Source: Planktosalinus sp963975935 (lineage in GTDB: Bacteria; Bacteroidota; Bacteroidia; Flavobacteriales; Flavobacteriaceae). From it: a stretch of 64,000 nt of DNA. Location: positions 50,913-114,912 of the forward strand of contig CAXBIQ010000010.1 in NCBI GenBank assembly GCA_963975935.1, in the 5' to 3' direction. Positions 51,472-61,154 of this stretch are shown here, piece after piece; position 1 is the stretch's first letter; the number at the start of each line of letters is the position of its first letter. A program made the translations under genes and the position numbers. The notes under the pieces are model-generated. The model had not been told where the DNA came from. It searched no databases and worked only from the letters and a program-made list of their open reading frames with translations.

Positions 51472-52752
51472 ATGAAATATTTCACCTTTATAATCCTGAT
51501 TGCTTTTTCGTTACCCATATCAGCTCAAATGGATGCTAAACTTCTTGAAGATATTGAAACCATCGAACAAAAAGTAATCGACTGGCGCCACTACTTTCAC
51601 GAAAATCCCGAGTTGTCCAACCGCGAATTCAAAACTGCCGAAAAAATAGCGGAACACCTCAGAAACCTGGGACTCGAAGTGGAAACCGAAATTGCCAAAA
51701 CAGGAGTGGTAGCCCTGTTAAAAGGTGATAAACCCGGCAAAGTCGTAGCGCTCAGGGCAGATATCGACGCCCTCCCCGTTACCGAACGCAACGACCTGCC
51801 CTTTAAAAGCGAAGTAAAAACCACATTTCTGGGTACAGAAACCGGTGTGATGCACGCCTGTGGGCACGACACCCACATTGCCATCTTAATGGGTGTTGCC
51901 GAAATACTCACCAAAAACAAACACCTGCTCAACGGAACTGTGAAATTTATTTTTCAACCCGCCGAAGAAGGCCCGCCACCCGGAGAAGAAGGCGGGGCAA
52001 AACTTATGATTAAAGAAGGCGTTCTTAAAAATCCTGATGTGGATGTAATTTTCGGCCTGCACATCAATTCAGGAACTCCCGTGGGAACGATTCGCTACAA
52101 GCCCGGAGGAACCATGGCTGCTGTCGAGCGCTTTGTGATTGATGTCAAAGGCAAAGGTACGCACGGCTCGGCTCCCTGGACCGGTGTTGACCCCATTTTG
52201 ATCTCTGCTAAAATTATTGACGGCCTGCAGACCATCATCAGCCGGGAGTCTCCCCTGGTACAAGAACCTGCTGTCATTACAGTGGGTAAAATTACCGCCG
52301 GCACGCGTTTTAACATCATTCCTGAAAGTGCTGAAATGATTGGCACAGTCAGGACCCTGGACCCTGATATGCGTGAGATGATTATCAGAAGGATGAACGA
52401 AATGGTCCCTGCCATTGCCAAAGCCTATGGCGGGGATGCATCCATCAGTTTTCAAAACAACACGGGAATTACATTCAATGACCTTGAGTTAACGGCACAA
52501 ATGCTTCCTACCTTGCAGGCGGTTGCCGGGGAAGAAAATGTCGAACTGGTAAAAGCTACGACCGGTGGTGAGGATTTCTCCTTTTTTCAGGAAGAGGTGC
52601 CCGGCCTATACTTTTTCCTTGGCGGAATGACTCCGGGTAACAAAACACCCTATCCACACCATACCCCGGACTTTATGATTGATGATGAAGGGATGCTTCT
52701 TGGGGTTAAGGCACTGTCACAACTTACACTCGATTATATGAATGCTGAATAA
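51472..52752 (+). CDS. Exported M20D-family amidohydrolase
   Basis: A 426-residue metallopeptidase with a signal peptide (about 1-19, ending SAQ). The M20D dimetal site includes HACGHDTHIAI, the catalytic pair PAEEG and a late His in YPHHTPDFM. Family members hydrolyse N-acyl or hippurate-type amino acids and are often annotated as amidohydrolase or IAA-amide hydrolase; the real substrate is unknown. Confidence 0.9.
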   Translation: MKYFTFIILIAFSLPISAQMDAKLLEDIETIEQKVIDWRHYFHENPELSNREFKTAEKIAEHLRNLGLEVETEIAKTGVVALLKGDKPGKVVALRADIDALPVTERNDLPFKSEVKTTFLGTETGVMHACGHDTHIAILMGVAEILTKNKHLLNGTVKFIFQPAEEGPPPGEEGGAKLMIKEGVLKNPDVDVIFGLHINSGTPVGTIRYKPGGTMAAVERFVIDVKGKGTHGSAPWTGVDPILISAKIIDGLQTIISRESPLVQEPAVITVGKITAGTRFNIIPESAEMIGTVRTLDPDMREMIIRRMNEMVPAIAKAYGGDASISFQNNTGITFNDLELTAQMLPTLQAVAGEENVELVKATTGGEDFSFFQEEVPGLYFFLGGMTPGNKTPYPHHTPDFMIDDEGMLLGVKALSQLTLDYMNAE

Positions 52753-52770
52753 ATATTTGTACAAAAAAAT

Positions 52771-52804
52771 AAAAAACCCAACAAACTAAAATGTTGGGTT
52801 TTTT
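52771..52804. terminator. Bidirectional terminator
   Basis: The 13-bp perfect stem (52771-52783 with 52792-52804; core ACCCAACA / TGTTGGGT) has A- and T-runs on either side and lies between convergent genes. Confidence 0.9.
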
Positions 52805-52823
52805 ATTTACGATGAAAAGGGTC

Positions 52824-54557
52824 TTACCTTTTTACAATCTTAAAGGTTTGGGTTATATCATTTTCTCCCTGAACGTTTACGAAATAGATACCACTCCTGA
52901 GATCGCCCACATACAATCCGCCGGCGGGGTTATAGGATGTCTTTTCAAGAACAATACCGCCTCTTACATCAACTACCTGTACTGACTGAATTGCCTGTCC
53001 GGAGATATAAATGCGTTCTGAAGCTGGATTGGGATATATTTTTATTTCATTAAAATCATTGCTTCCCACTGACATTGCAGGGTCACAACTGTCTTCGGTA
53101 TAGGTAACCGCAGTATTGTTCAACACCAAAGGAGCCGAAGTAACAGGGGTATTTCCCGAAGATACTGTCGTGATGCTTGTCAATGCAGGCAATACATTTA
53201 CAGTAAATGTTAAATTCTCTTGATCGCAAGGGTTGAGTTTGCTTAAGGGGGTCGCAAAGACTTCAATATTGGTAAAACCTGTAGCGTCTGTGCGATACCC
53301 GCCAAATGCATAACTGGCATTTCCTGCATTATCAGTATACAAAAAGCCCATATCAGGATAATAAATCAAAGGCATCTGCCCGTTCCAGAAATTAAATGCA
53401 TCACCCACTGGCTCTGTGTGTGGCAATAAATATTGATAACTGTCGCCCACCTGATTCCCGGTGGCCATGTCAAATTCATACACAAAAGGATTGGTTTGAT
53501 CCATGGTGCCGGTTACTGTATTATCCCTGTTATAGCCCTGAATTACCAGGTTGTTGGCACTGCTCCCTGACCTCATTAGCTTAAAGCCATAGTAATCCAA
53601 AAATGCTGAGGAGGCAGACCATGATTTGGTGGGAAGGATAGCTCCCGATGCATTGTCAAGTGCAGTAATTCCAAAATGATGAGAAGCTGAATAATTGGTC
53701 AACATATAGATTTCATTGGTTCCATTGTCATAGTATGCGTCAACACTTACATCATTGGAATTTCCGAAAAGATAACTGCTGTCCCACTGGTTAACTCCTA
53801 AAAAGTCAATTTTATGAGCCAGCACACCTTGCTGAAAAACCCCCGGAGCGGCTGTTTCACCGGTCACACTTCCGGTAAGGAGATACCCGTCTGAGGTTTC
53901 TGTAATTCCATTGATGAAATCATTATCCAGTGAACTTGTTACTATAGACTCCAGTTCCAGCGACCATAGAATATTCAGGCTCAGGTCTGTTCGCAAAACA
54001 AAGCCCGCATTCAAGGTACAGGAAACATCGATAGGAGGACACGAACTGAAGAACCCCACTACTGCAAGCCCGGGGTCGGGTGTTGCATTTCCGGTGGCAT
54101 CACTTTCAGTGTAAATGATTTTTAAAGGTATGGAATGAAAACTGGGTGATACAACATCAAAAATCTCTGCATTGAGCAGGTTTCCGTTAATTCCGTCTAC
54201 AACCGCAATAAAAGAGCGGTTAATACCGGCATCTTCTATAGATCCCGCTACATAAATCAAATCAAGATGGGTGGTTATATCATAAACCCGGGCTCGTCCA
54301 ATCGCAGTATTGGCATATGTTTCCATCCAAACAATAGCACCTGTGGCATCAATTCGTTTTAGAATGAGTTCTTCTCCTCCCATGGATGCATCAAAAAGAT
54401 TGGAGGCAGAAATTATATCATTGGCTGCACCTATGCTGATAGGTTCGGCATTCACATTGTGAAAGTTTTTTTGATTGACCCCCACATTCTTTTGAAGTTG
54501 GCTGCTTGCCGCAAACGTTATAAAAAGTGAGGCAAGTAAAAATAGTTTTGCTTTCAT
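52824..54557 (-). CDS. Secreted protein with T9SS type A sorting domain
   Basis: A 577-residue protein with signal peptide (1-19), a long beta-rich middle resembling the repeated blades of surface proteins (DGINGNLLNAEI; TETSDGYLLTGSV), and a C-terminal type IX sorting domain (IKIYPNPASERIYI ... LRSGIYFVNV ... KIVKR). It is exported to the surface or medium. No catalytic motif is recognised. Confidence 0.88.
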   Translation of the reverse strand: MKAKLFLLASLFITFAASSQLQKNVGVNQKNFHNVNAEPISIGAANDIISASNLFDASMGGEELILKRIDATGAIVWMETYANTAIGRARVYDITTHLDLIYVAGSIEDAGINRSFIAVVDGINGNLLNAEIFDVVSPSFHSIPLKIIYTESDATGNATPDPGLAVVGFFSSCPPIDVSCTLNAGFVLRTDLSLNILWSLELESIVTSSLDNDFINGITETSDGYLLTGSVTGETAAPGVFQQGVLAHKIDFLGVNQWDSSYLFGNSNDVSVDAYYDNGTNEIYMLTNYSASHHFGITALDNASGAILPTKSWSASSAFLDYYGFKLMRSGSSANNLVIQGYNRDNTVTGTMDQTNPFVYEFDMATGNQVGDSYQYLLPHTEPVGDAFNFWNGQMPLIYYPDMGFLYTDNAGNASYAFGGYRTDATGFTNIEVFATPLSKLNPCDQENLTFTVNVLPALTSITTVSSGNTPVTSAPLVLNNTAVTYTEDSCDPAMSVGSNDFNEIKIYPNPASERIYISGQAIQSVQVVDVRGGIVLEKTSYNPAGGLYVGDLRSGIYFVNVQGENDITQTFKIVKR

Positions 54558-54770
54558 AATACTAAAATTTTAAGGTTATAGTTGTATATCAATAAATGCT
54601 AAAATTGTTACCCCCGGGAACAAATTAAATTAAAAAGGGTTATTTTCGCATTATAATGTGACAGTTGAAAATGCAAATAAAAACCGAAGCTCCACTGTCA
54701 GTAAAATACATACATTCATCCTTAATATAAACATTTTTAATAAAATACGTAAATCTTAAGCTTACAATCC

Positions 54771-55295
54771 ATGGAAGAAGTTACTCAAGTAATCAGTTAT
54801 TTTGCTTATTTATTACCTGCAATAGTGGTGGGTGTTGTTGCCTATTATTTTTTCAAAGGGCATACGGCTAATGAAGAAGGACGCAGACGTTTTTTGTTGC
54901 AGAAAGAAGCACAGAAAAACATGCTCCCCCTAAGGCTACAAGCCTATGAACGCTTTGCCTTGTTTCTGGAGCGCATTGCCCCAAACAAACTCCTCGTTAG
55001 GGTTGCCCCTTTTTCTGAAGATGTGGATGGCTATGAAAAGCTGCTTACTAAAAGCATCGAACAGGAATTTGAACACAACATTGCGCAGCAAATTTATATT
55101 ACCAATGACTGCTGGAATATGATTAATGCCGCAAAAAATGCTACCATTCAGCTTATCAGGAAAACCGCAATGAATGAAAAAGTGGACACTTCAGACAAAC
55201 TTCGCGAGACCCTGATCAATCATTTTATGGATGAAGTAAGCCCTTCTCAAAAAGCGATGTTGTACCTGAAACAGGAAATTTCAGAAATGATGTAA
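54771..55295 (+). CDS. Hypothetical single-span membrane protein
   Basis: A 174-residue protein with one N-terminal helix (about 8-28), followed by a soluble, mostly helical cytoplasmic-looking domain (RRRFLLQKEAQKNMLPLRLQAYERFALFLERI). I think it belongs to a conserved Bacteroidota family without known function but cannot name it with confidence. It lies 16 bases before the pyrophosphatase gene, so the two are likely co-transcribed. The 213 bases upstream show no exact -7 box or operator. Confidence 0.7.
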   Translation: MEEVTQVISYFAYLLPAIVVGVVAYYFFKGHTANEEGRRRFLLQKEAQKNMLPLRLQAYERFALFLERIAPNKLLVRVAPFSEDVDGYEKLLTKSIEQEFEHNIAQQIYITNDCWNMINAAKNATIQLIRKTAMNEKVDTSDKLRETLINHFMDEVSPSQKAMLYLKQEISEMM

Positions 55296-55311
55296 TCTTA
55301 AAATATAAAAA

Positions 55312-55953
55312 ATGGGTTGGCGTATTGGTTTCCTCCTTATGTTTTTTTTAATGAATGCCTGTAAAGAATCTATTTCACTGCAGCCAACAGTTATTGATAC
55401 ACACAATTACTCACAGGATTTTACCACCTTCACCCGTGATAACCGGATTAATATTGTTATTGAAATCCCTGCAGGAACCGATCAAAAATGGGAGGTAAAT
55501 AAAGACTCAGGTCATTTGGAATGGGAACGCATTCATAAAGATTCGCTACGCATCATAAAGTTTTTGCCATATCCGGCAAACTATGGATTTATACCTCAAA
55601 CCCATTTGCCTGCTTCTGCTGGCGGCGATGGTGACCCTCTGGATGTTTTTCTTTTGGGGCCGGCCATAGAACGGGGAACGGTGGTTCCGGGACGTGTAAT
55701 TGGTATTATCAGAATGCTTGACAACGGCGAGCAGGATGATAAACTGATTGCTGTTTCAGACGAATCCCACTTTGGCAAAATCAAGTCATTGCACGAACTC
55801 AAAACCAACTATCCCGGTGTTTTGGAGGTCCTGACCTCCTGGTTGCGCCACTACAAAGGCAATGACAGTATGGAAATTCAATCTGTTGAGGATGAAAAAA
55901 GCGCTCTGGACGTTTTGGTTCGTGCTACAGAATATTATCTTCAAGAACAATAA
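55312..55953 (+). CDS. Lipoprotein inorganic pyrophosphatase (family I)
   Basis: A 213-residue family I pyrophosphatase fold: KFLPYPANYGFIPQTH and the metal motif GGDGDPLDVF, with later Asp residues in DNGEQDDKLIAVSDE. It is preceded by a hydrophobic segment and a lipobox cysteine (C17, LMNAC), so it should be exported and lipid-anchored. Cytoplasmic pyrophosphatases lack this; the role could be phosphate release from extracellular pyrophosphate. Confidence 0.88.
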   Translation: MGWRIGFLLMFFLMNACKESISLQPTVIDTHNYSQDFTTFTRDNRINIVIEIPAGTDQKWEVNKDSGHLEWERIHKDSLRIIKFLPYPANYGFIPQTHLPASAGGDGDPLDVFLLGPAIERGTVVPGRVIGIIRMLDNGEQDDKLIAVSDESHFGKIKSLHELKTNYPGVLEVLTSWLRHYKGNDSMEIQSVEDEKSALDVLVRATEYYLQEQ

Positions 55954-55970
55954 TTTTTATGCTTCCTTCG

Positions 55971-56876
55971 TCAGGGAAGATACTCCACTTTGCTTGATGC
56001 AACACGTTTTGCAGCTGCGTTAAAACCGCGTTGCCACCAGCTGCTCATCAGTTTTTTATCAAAGATAAGGGAGTTTTCCGTCAGCTTGGTAGGGGTATAA
56101 TACAAATGCAATTCCACGTCCCGGGCCAGGGCGGCAAGCTTGCCTTCGGCTATGTTGTGGTATTCGATTTGATCAACCACAAAAGCAAAGAGATTGACCA
56201 TCAGTGAAAACGGATTTTTACCCAGCACGATGTTGTGTTCCATATTTTCGGCCTCCAGGATGATGGCATCCACGTCTTTAGCCCCTCTCCTGATAGCTTC
56301 TCGTATGGGTGAAACCGCCCCGAAACCGCCGTCTGCATAATCATACCCGTCTTTTGTCACCAAAGACATAAACGGAATATAGTTTGCAGAAATCCACATC
56401 CAGTCACAAAAATCTTCGTAATCATAATCTTTGATAGATTTGTATTCCACCTTGTTTTTAGTGAGATTGGATACGGTAACAACCACTTCTTTATCACTTG
56501 CTTTCAGGGTGTTGAATTCGTCAATTGTAAAATTCCTGCCAATGTTCTTTCTCAGGTTTTTGCTTTCGCCAAATGTGCGCTTATTGCGCAATAACTGCCA
56601 AACCACATTCCAGTGCTTGATGGTTACATATTCACGATTCCCCTTTTTCCTGATAATAAAAGGGTTGATATTGAATATATCCTTAGGAGTAACTTGGGTA
56701 TAAATGGATCTGAGCTTTTCTGCTTTTCCCAAAGCCAGGTGCGGAAGCAAAAGACTTCCGGTTGATGTGCCTATAAATAAATTGTAATCCTTGTGTTGTT
56801 CCTTTACTAAGTGGTGAGCCACCCCGCCTGCATAGGCTCCTTTGCTCCCACCCCCTGAAATAACAATTGCTTTCAT
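55971..56876 (-). CDS. Patatin-like phospholipase
   Basis: A 301-residue patatin-family acyl hydrolase: oxyanion loop SGGGSKGAYAGGVA, nucleophile elbow G-T-S-T-G and catalytic Asp in YADGGFG. It has no signal peptide. It ends a three-gene run with DUF4920 and mnmD. Confidence 0.92.
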   Translation of the reverse strand: MKAIVISGGGSKGAYAGGVAHHLVKEQHKDYNLFIGTSTGSLLLPHLALGKAEKLRSIYTQVTPKDIFNINPFIIRKKGNREYVTIKHWNVVWQLLRNKRTFGESKNLRKNIGRNFTIDEFNTLKASDKEVVVTVSNLTKNKVEYKSIKDYDYEDFCDWMWISANYIPFMSLVTKDGYDYADGGFGAVSPIREAIRRGAKDVDAIILEAENMEHNIVLGKNPFSLMVNLFAFVVDQIEYHNIAEGKLAALARDVELHLYYTPTKLTENSLIFDKKLMSSWWQRGFNAAAKRVASSKVEYLP

Positions 56877-56909
56877 TAAATACTATATTGGAGCGTGAAG
56901 ATACAAAAT

Positions 56910-57569
56910 TCAGGGTTTTGTCGCCCGCAGCATTTCCCTTTTTCCGGGCGGACCCGGTAATCTTTCCACGGTAAACCCCACTGCCTGCATCGCGCGGCGA
57001 ACACTGCCCTTGGCAGCATAAGTAACCAGAACGCCACGGCTCTTAAGTGCATAGAACATTTTCTCAAAGATGAGCTCGGTCCACAATTCAGGTTGTACCC
57101 GTGCTCCAAAAGCATCAAAATAAATCAGGTCAAAACAATCTTTGTCATCTATAGTGTCAAAGAATTGTTTTCTTTTTTTAAGTTGAAATAGTGGTGTAAT
57201 CATCACATCTTCCTCCCAGTTGGCGCGGTGCAATGTATCAAAAAGAGAGGGGGGTACATCCAGCAGTTCAGGAAAATTAACCTGTTGCAGTTCTTTCTGA
57301 GAAACAGGATAGGCTTCAACGCCTTCATAATGCACCTGCAGGCCTTGCTTTTCAGATTCCAGCAAGGTGAGCAATGCATTCAGCCCCGTACCAAAACCAA
57401 TCTCCAGAATGGAAACGGAAGGTTTGTTTGAAAAAAGAGACAAACCCATGTGGATGAAGACATGGGTGGCCTCCTGTATGGCACCGTGTTTTGAGTGATA
57501 CTGCTCCTGCCAGTCAGTGAGCTGTATTGTGGTTGAACCGTCTGCTGTTATGATGATGGTTCGTTTCAA
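56910..57569 (-). CDS. mnmD: tRNA U34 5-methylaminomethyl-2-thiouridine methyltransferase, MnmD
   Basis: A 219-residue SAM methyltransferase: SAM loop ILEIGFGTGLNALL, DAFGARVQPELWTELIFEKMF and late TYAAKGSVRRAM. It methylates nm5s2U34 of tRNA as the stand-alone counterpart of the MnmC methyltransferase domain. It lies 19 bases after DUF4920 and 33 before the patatin gene. Confidence 0.9.
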   Translation of the reverse strand: MKRTIIITADGSTTIQLTDWQEQYHSKHGAIQEATHVFIHMGLSLFSNKPSVSILEIGFGTGLNALLTLLESEKQGLQVHYEGVEAYPVSQKELQQVNFPELLDVPPSLFDTLHRANWEEDVMITPLFQLKKRKQFFDTIDDKDCFDLIYFDAFGARVQPELWTELIFEKMFYALKSRGVLVTYAAKGSVRRAMQAVGFTVERLPGPPGKREMLRATKP

Positions 57570-57588
57570 AAATGGTGAATGGTTTTAA

Positions 57589-58092
57589 TTAATCGACAAG
57601 CAAAACGCCTTCAGCTTCAAACGATAAGGTTTGTTTAGGTTCCGTGATTGCAGCGATTTCTTCAGGCGATTTTCCGGCATCTTCGGCAAAATGACGTTGG
57701 TCATCAACACTCATTTCACTTACAAAAGCTTTGCCGTTGACAACCACATCTTTTCCGGAAAGGTCTTTGGGCATAAAGAAAGCATAATCCTTAAAGGTGA
57801 CCATGGTTTCTGCATTGCCAAGGTCCAGTTTCATCCAGCATCCTTTGCTTTGACAAACTTCAGTAACGGTTGATCTGAATTTCACGGGAACGGTGTCGCC
57901 GGGTTTCAATGTGCCAAAAAGAACTGCCATTTCCTCGCTTGAAAGTGCGTCACTTTCTGTAGTATTTGCACCAAAACTGGTATAGCTTATATCGTGAATG
58001 ACTTCATCTGCAGAAATCTCCTGTTTTTCAGTATTGTTTTTACATGCTGTAAATAAGGTGATAACGCTGAAAATTATAAGAAGGTTTTTCAT
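57589..58092 (-). CDS. DUF4920 lipoprotein
   Basis: A 167-residue lipoprotein (lipobox C17) with the DUF4920 pattern: VCQSKGCWMKLDLGNAETMVTFKDYAFFMPKD and the later FVSEMSVDDQRHFAEDAGKS. Paired cysteines suggest metal or redox binding; the function is unknown. The ATG at 58092 is used because it begins the signal peptide; an exact -7 box at 58129-58136 lies 36 bases upstream. Confidence 0.88.
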   Translation of the reverse strand: MKNLLIIFSVITLFTACKNNTEKQEISADEVIHDISYTSFGANTTESDALSSEEMAVLFGTLKPGDTVPVKFRSTVTEVCQSKGCWMKLDLGNAETMVTFKDYAFFMPKDLSGKDVVVNGKAFVSEMSVDDQRHFAEDAGKSPEEIAAITEPKQTLSFEAEGVLLVD

Positions 58093-58128
58093 TGTATGTA
58101 AATTAAGGTTGTACACTATTATAGCTTA

Positions 58129-58191
58129 CAAAGATAATGGATTTTATGATTTCTTTTGATTTTAAATGCTCCAAAAAAATGATTACTTTTG
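58129..58191. promoter_or_regulatory. Divergent promoters for DUF4920 and ilvE
   Basis: A minus-strand TATCTTTG (58129-58136) drives the DUF4920-mnmD-patatin run. A plus-strand TACTTTTG (58184-58191) drives ilvE, 21 bases before the ATG at 58213. Both match TAnnTTTG exactly. Confidence 0.65.
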
Positions 58192-58212
58192 TGCAACCTA
58201 AAAAAGCGTACC

Positions 58213-59280
58213 ATGCAGACTCAAGATACCTTCCCCATCACCATCAATAAAATCAAAGCATCCAAAATCAAAGAAGTTGATTTTGAAAACCTGACCTTTG
58301 GAAATGTATTTACGGATTATATGCTTAGCTGTGATTATGTTGACGGCAAATGGAACAATCCTGTCATTGAACCCTACGGAACGATAGAAATATCCCCGGC
58401 AGCACGTGTATTTCACTACGGCCAGGCTATTTTTGAAGGCATGAAAGCATACCGCGATGACAATGATGACGTCTGGTTGTTCCGCCCGGAAGAAAATTTT
58501 AAGCGCTTTAACAAATCCTCTACACGGCTTGCCATTCCTGAGATTCCCAAAGAAATCTTTATGAACGGTCTGTTGCAGTTGTTACAAATGGACAAGGCCT
58601 GGGTACCCAAAGGCTATGGCAATTCCCTCTACATCCGTCCATTTGTATTTGGAAATCAGGTGGGTGTCTCTGCTGCCCCTTCGGCAAATTACAAATTCAT
58701 GATTTTACTTTGCCCTGTTAAGGCATACTATACCGGTGACGTCAAGGTGCTTATCGCCGAAACATATAGCCGTGCAGCAAACGGTGGTGTGGGTGCTGCA
58801 AAAGCCGCCGGAAATTACGGCGCACAGTTTTATCCCACAGGGCTTGCAAAAGAAAAGGGGTATCAGCAAATCATCTGGACAGATGACTGTTCACACCAAT
58901 ATCTTGAGGAAGCCGGGACCATGAATGTATTTTTCAGAATCAACGACACCCTCATCACAGCTCCCACAAGCGATCGTATTCTGGATGGTGTGACGCGTAA
59001 AAGTATAATCGCCCTCGCCGAACATAAGGGTATTCCTGTTGAAGTTCGGAAAATAACGGTTTCGGAAGTGCTGGAAGCGGCTCAAAACAAAAGCCTGAAA
59101 GAAATTTTCGGTGCGGGAACCGCAGCTGTTATCAGTCCGGTATCCGGCTTCGGGTACAAAGATGACCATTTTGACCTGGAACCGCTTGATGACTCTTATG
59201 CAAAACTACTCAAGAAAAGCCTGCTCGACATACAATACAATCTGGCAGACGATCCCTTTGGATGGCGCATGAAGGTTTAA
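58213..59280 (+). CDS. ilvE: Branched-chain amino acid aminotransferase
   Basis: A 355-residue fold-type IV PLP enzyme: conserved Arg/Lys region FHYGQAIFEGMKAYR, the PLP-Lys segment GAAKAAGNYGA (Lys in AAKAAG), EEAGTMNVFF and the ILDGVTRKSI stretch. It moves amino groups between Val, Leu, Ile and 2-oxoglutarate. The ATG at 58213 is chosen because an earlier in-frame TTG overlaps the -7 box and cannot be translated from that promoter. Confidence 0.95.
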   Translation: MQTQDTFPITINKIKASKIKEVDFENLTFGNVFTDYMLSCDYVDGKWNNPVIEPYGTIEISPAARVFHYGQAIFEGMKAYRDDNDDVWLFRPEENFKRFNKSSTRLAIPEIPKEIFMNGLLQLLQMDKAWVPKGYGNSLYIRPFVFGNQVGVSAAPSANYKFMILLCPVKAYYTGDVKVLIAETYSRAANGGVGAAKAAGNYGAQFYPTGLAKEKGYQQIIWTDDCSHQYLEEAGTMNVFFRINDTLITAPTSDRILDGVTRKSIIALAEHKGIPVEVRKITVSEVLEAAQNKSLKEIFGAGTAAVISPVSGFGYKDDHFDLEPLDDSYAKLLKKSLLDIQYNLADDPFGWRMKV

Positions 59281-59305
59281 GGACGCTTCCACGCCCTTAT
59301 CGCAT

Positions 59306-60238
59306 TTACTTTACATCTACAAGCTCCACATCAAAAATCAACGTGGCATCGGGAGGAATCACACCACCGGCTCCTGCAGCTCCATATCCCAATTGCGACG
59401 GAATCACAAATCGCGCTTTGGTACCTTTCTGTAAAAGCATAATGCCTTCATCCCAACCGGCAATCACATGTCCTTTCCCCACCGGGAAATCAATGGGGGT
59501 CTTGCGCTTTATAGAAGAATCAAACACTTTGCCGTCAGGCAGCATCCCGGTATAATGCACTACTACGGTGTCTCCTTTTTGGGGGGCCTTGCCGGTACCT
59601 TTTTGAATGATTTGATACCGCAGGCCGCTGTCTGTTTTTTCAAAGCCTTCAGAAAGTTCTTTTAGCAAATCTTCCTGCTCCTTTTGTGCAGCTGCCTCAC
59701 GAATGGCCCGGGCTCCTTCAAAGATGCGAAAGGATTCAACAGCGTTGAAATCCTCTGCTTCTTTACCTACACGCACAATTTCTACAGTTTCCATCACATC
59801 ACCCTGAGCAATCGCATTGACCACATCCTGACCTTCGTGTACATAGCCGAAAACGGTATGTTTGTCATCCAGCCACGGGGTTTCCACATGGGTGATAAAA
59901 AACTGGCTCCCGTTGGTCGACGGTCCTGCATTGGCCATCGACAATACACCCGGACGGTCATGACGCAATTCAGGGTGAAATTCGTCATCAAATTTATACC
60001 CGGGTCCGCCGGCTCCTGTTCCTGTTGGATCTCCACCCTGTACCATAAAGTTGGGAATCACACGGTGAAATGTTAGACCGTTATAATAAGGCTTTCCCTG
60101 AGGTTTTGCGGTATTCTCCAGATGGCCCTCAGCAAGCGCCACAAAATTACCCACCGTGCCCGGTGTGCGTTTATAAGTAAGACTGATGATGATTTCTCCT
60201 TTACCGGTAGTGATTTTTGCGTAAATTCCGTCTTTCAT
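59306..60238 (-). CDS. Cyclophilin-FKBP fusion peptidyl-prolyl isomerase
   Basis: A 310-residue protein: cyclophilin-type domain 1-160 (FHRVIPNFMVQGGDPTGTG, ITHVETPWLDDKHTVFG), linker, then an FKBP-type domain 205-310 (HYTGMLPDGKVFDSSI, GKGHVIAGWDEGI, GYGAAGAGGVIPPDATLIFDVEL). There is no signal peptide, so it is cytoplasmic. It joins two unrelated prolyl isomerase folds in one chain; this form is known from some Bacteroidota. Confidence 0.93.
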   Translation of the reverse strand: MKDGIYAKITTGKGEIIISLTYKRTPGTVGNFVALAEGHLENTAKPQGKPYYNGLTFHRVIPNFMVQGGDPTGTGAGGPGYKFDDEFHPELRHDRPGVLSMANAGPSTNGSQFFITHVETPWLDDKHTVFGYVHEGQDVVNAIAQGDVMETVEIVRVGKEAEDFNAVESFRIFEGARAIREAAAQKEQEDLLKELSEGFEKTDSGLRYQIIQKGTGKAPQKGDTVVVHYTGMLPDGKVFDSSIKRKTPIDFPVGKGHVIAGWDEGIMLLQKGTKARFVIPSQLGYGAAGAGGVIPPDATLIFDVELVDVK

Positions 60239-60260
60239 GCGTGTAGATTAAAATGAAGCA

Positions 60261-60268
60261 CAAAGGTA
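60261..60268 (-). promoter_or_regulatory. -7 box of the isomerase gene
   Basis: Minus-strand TACCTTTG, exact, 22 bases before the ATG at 60238. The rest of 60269-60532 is AT-rich DNA with no structure I can support; no exact -7 box for the DinB gene is seen. Confidence 0.6.
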
Positions 60269-60532
60269 CTCATTCCGCTATTCATGAAAAAAAGGGTTTT
60301 GCAGATTTTTTAAAAATTATCTTTTGGCCGAAACCAAAATAGTAAAAGACCTCCAAAAAAACCAAACATTTTTTTTATCTTTCGGTAAGGTATCATACAT
60401 CAAACATAACTTTTAAAAAAAACCGGGAACGTTTGATAAAACCCAAGCCTGTTTAAAAAAATATCCTTTTTAAAATATTTATAAAAACTTTACTATCAAT
60501 TATATAGATCTAACAAATTAAACCATCACATT

Positions 60533-61153
60533 ATGAAAACAAATATCCTTTGCATGGCCTTTGCCTGCATTACTGCCCTGCCCGGAGCCCTGACCGCACA
60601 AGTAGTAACAGAACCCGTCGAGAACAAAGAATTCCTGTTGCAATACTACCAGGCCACCCTGGACAATCTCAGGGAGCAAACCATGGGTTTAAGTGAAGCC
60701 CAGTTGCAATTCAAACCCGATGCCGGCACCTGGTCTGTCAGCCAGTGCCTGGAACACATCGTGCTGACAGAAGAAGCCCTTTCCGGTATGGTGGGTGCAG
60801 TTATGACCCAACCGGAAAATCCGGAAGATAAAAACCTACGGGCAAGTACCGATGAGGAGCTCATTGCCGGGATCACAGACAGAAGCTTTAAGGCAAAAGC
60901 CCCGGAAACACTCCAACCGGATGGAAAATACACACAAGCTTCCAGTGCATTGGAAGACCTGGTGGAAGTGCGGCAAAAGCTTTTAACATTAATTAACGAT
61001 ACTTCAGTGGAAGCCATGCGCAACCGCATTGCCGATGCTCCCTTCGGAAAACTTGACGGCTACCAGTACCTCTTGTTTGTGGCCGGTCACACGGCACGCC
61101 ATACGGCACAGATTGAAGAACTCAAGGCAATGGCTACCTTTCCGGAAAACTAA
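60533..61153 (+). CDS. Exported DinB-family protein
   Basis: A 206-residue protein with a signal peptide (about 1-22, ending LTAQ). The DinB four-helix fold has metal histidines in QCLEHIVLTEEAL and GHTARHTAQIEEL. DinB proteins are thought to be metal-dependent thiol transferases; the substrate here is unknown. Its stop lies 1 base from the end of the opposite glycosyltransferase. Confidence 0.85.
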   Translation: MKTNILCMAFACITALPGALTAQVVTEPVENKEFLLQYYQATLDNLREQTMGLSEAQLQFKPDAGTWSVSQCLEHIVLTEEALSGMVGAVMTQPENPEDKNLRASTDEELIAGITDRSFKAKAPETLQPDGKYTQASSALEDLVEVRQKLLTLINDTSVEAMRNRIADAPFGKLDGYQYLLFVAGHTARHTAQIEELKAMATFPEN

Positions 61154-61154
61154 G

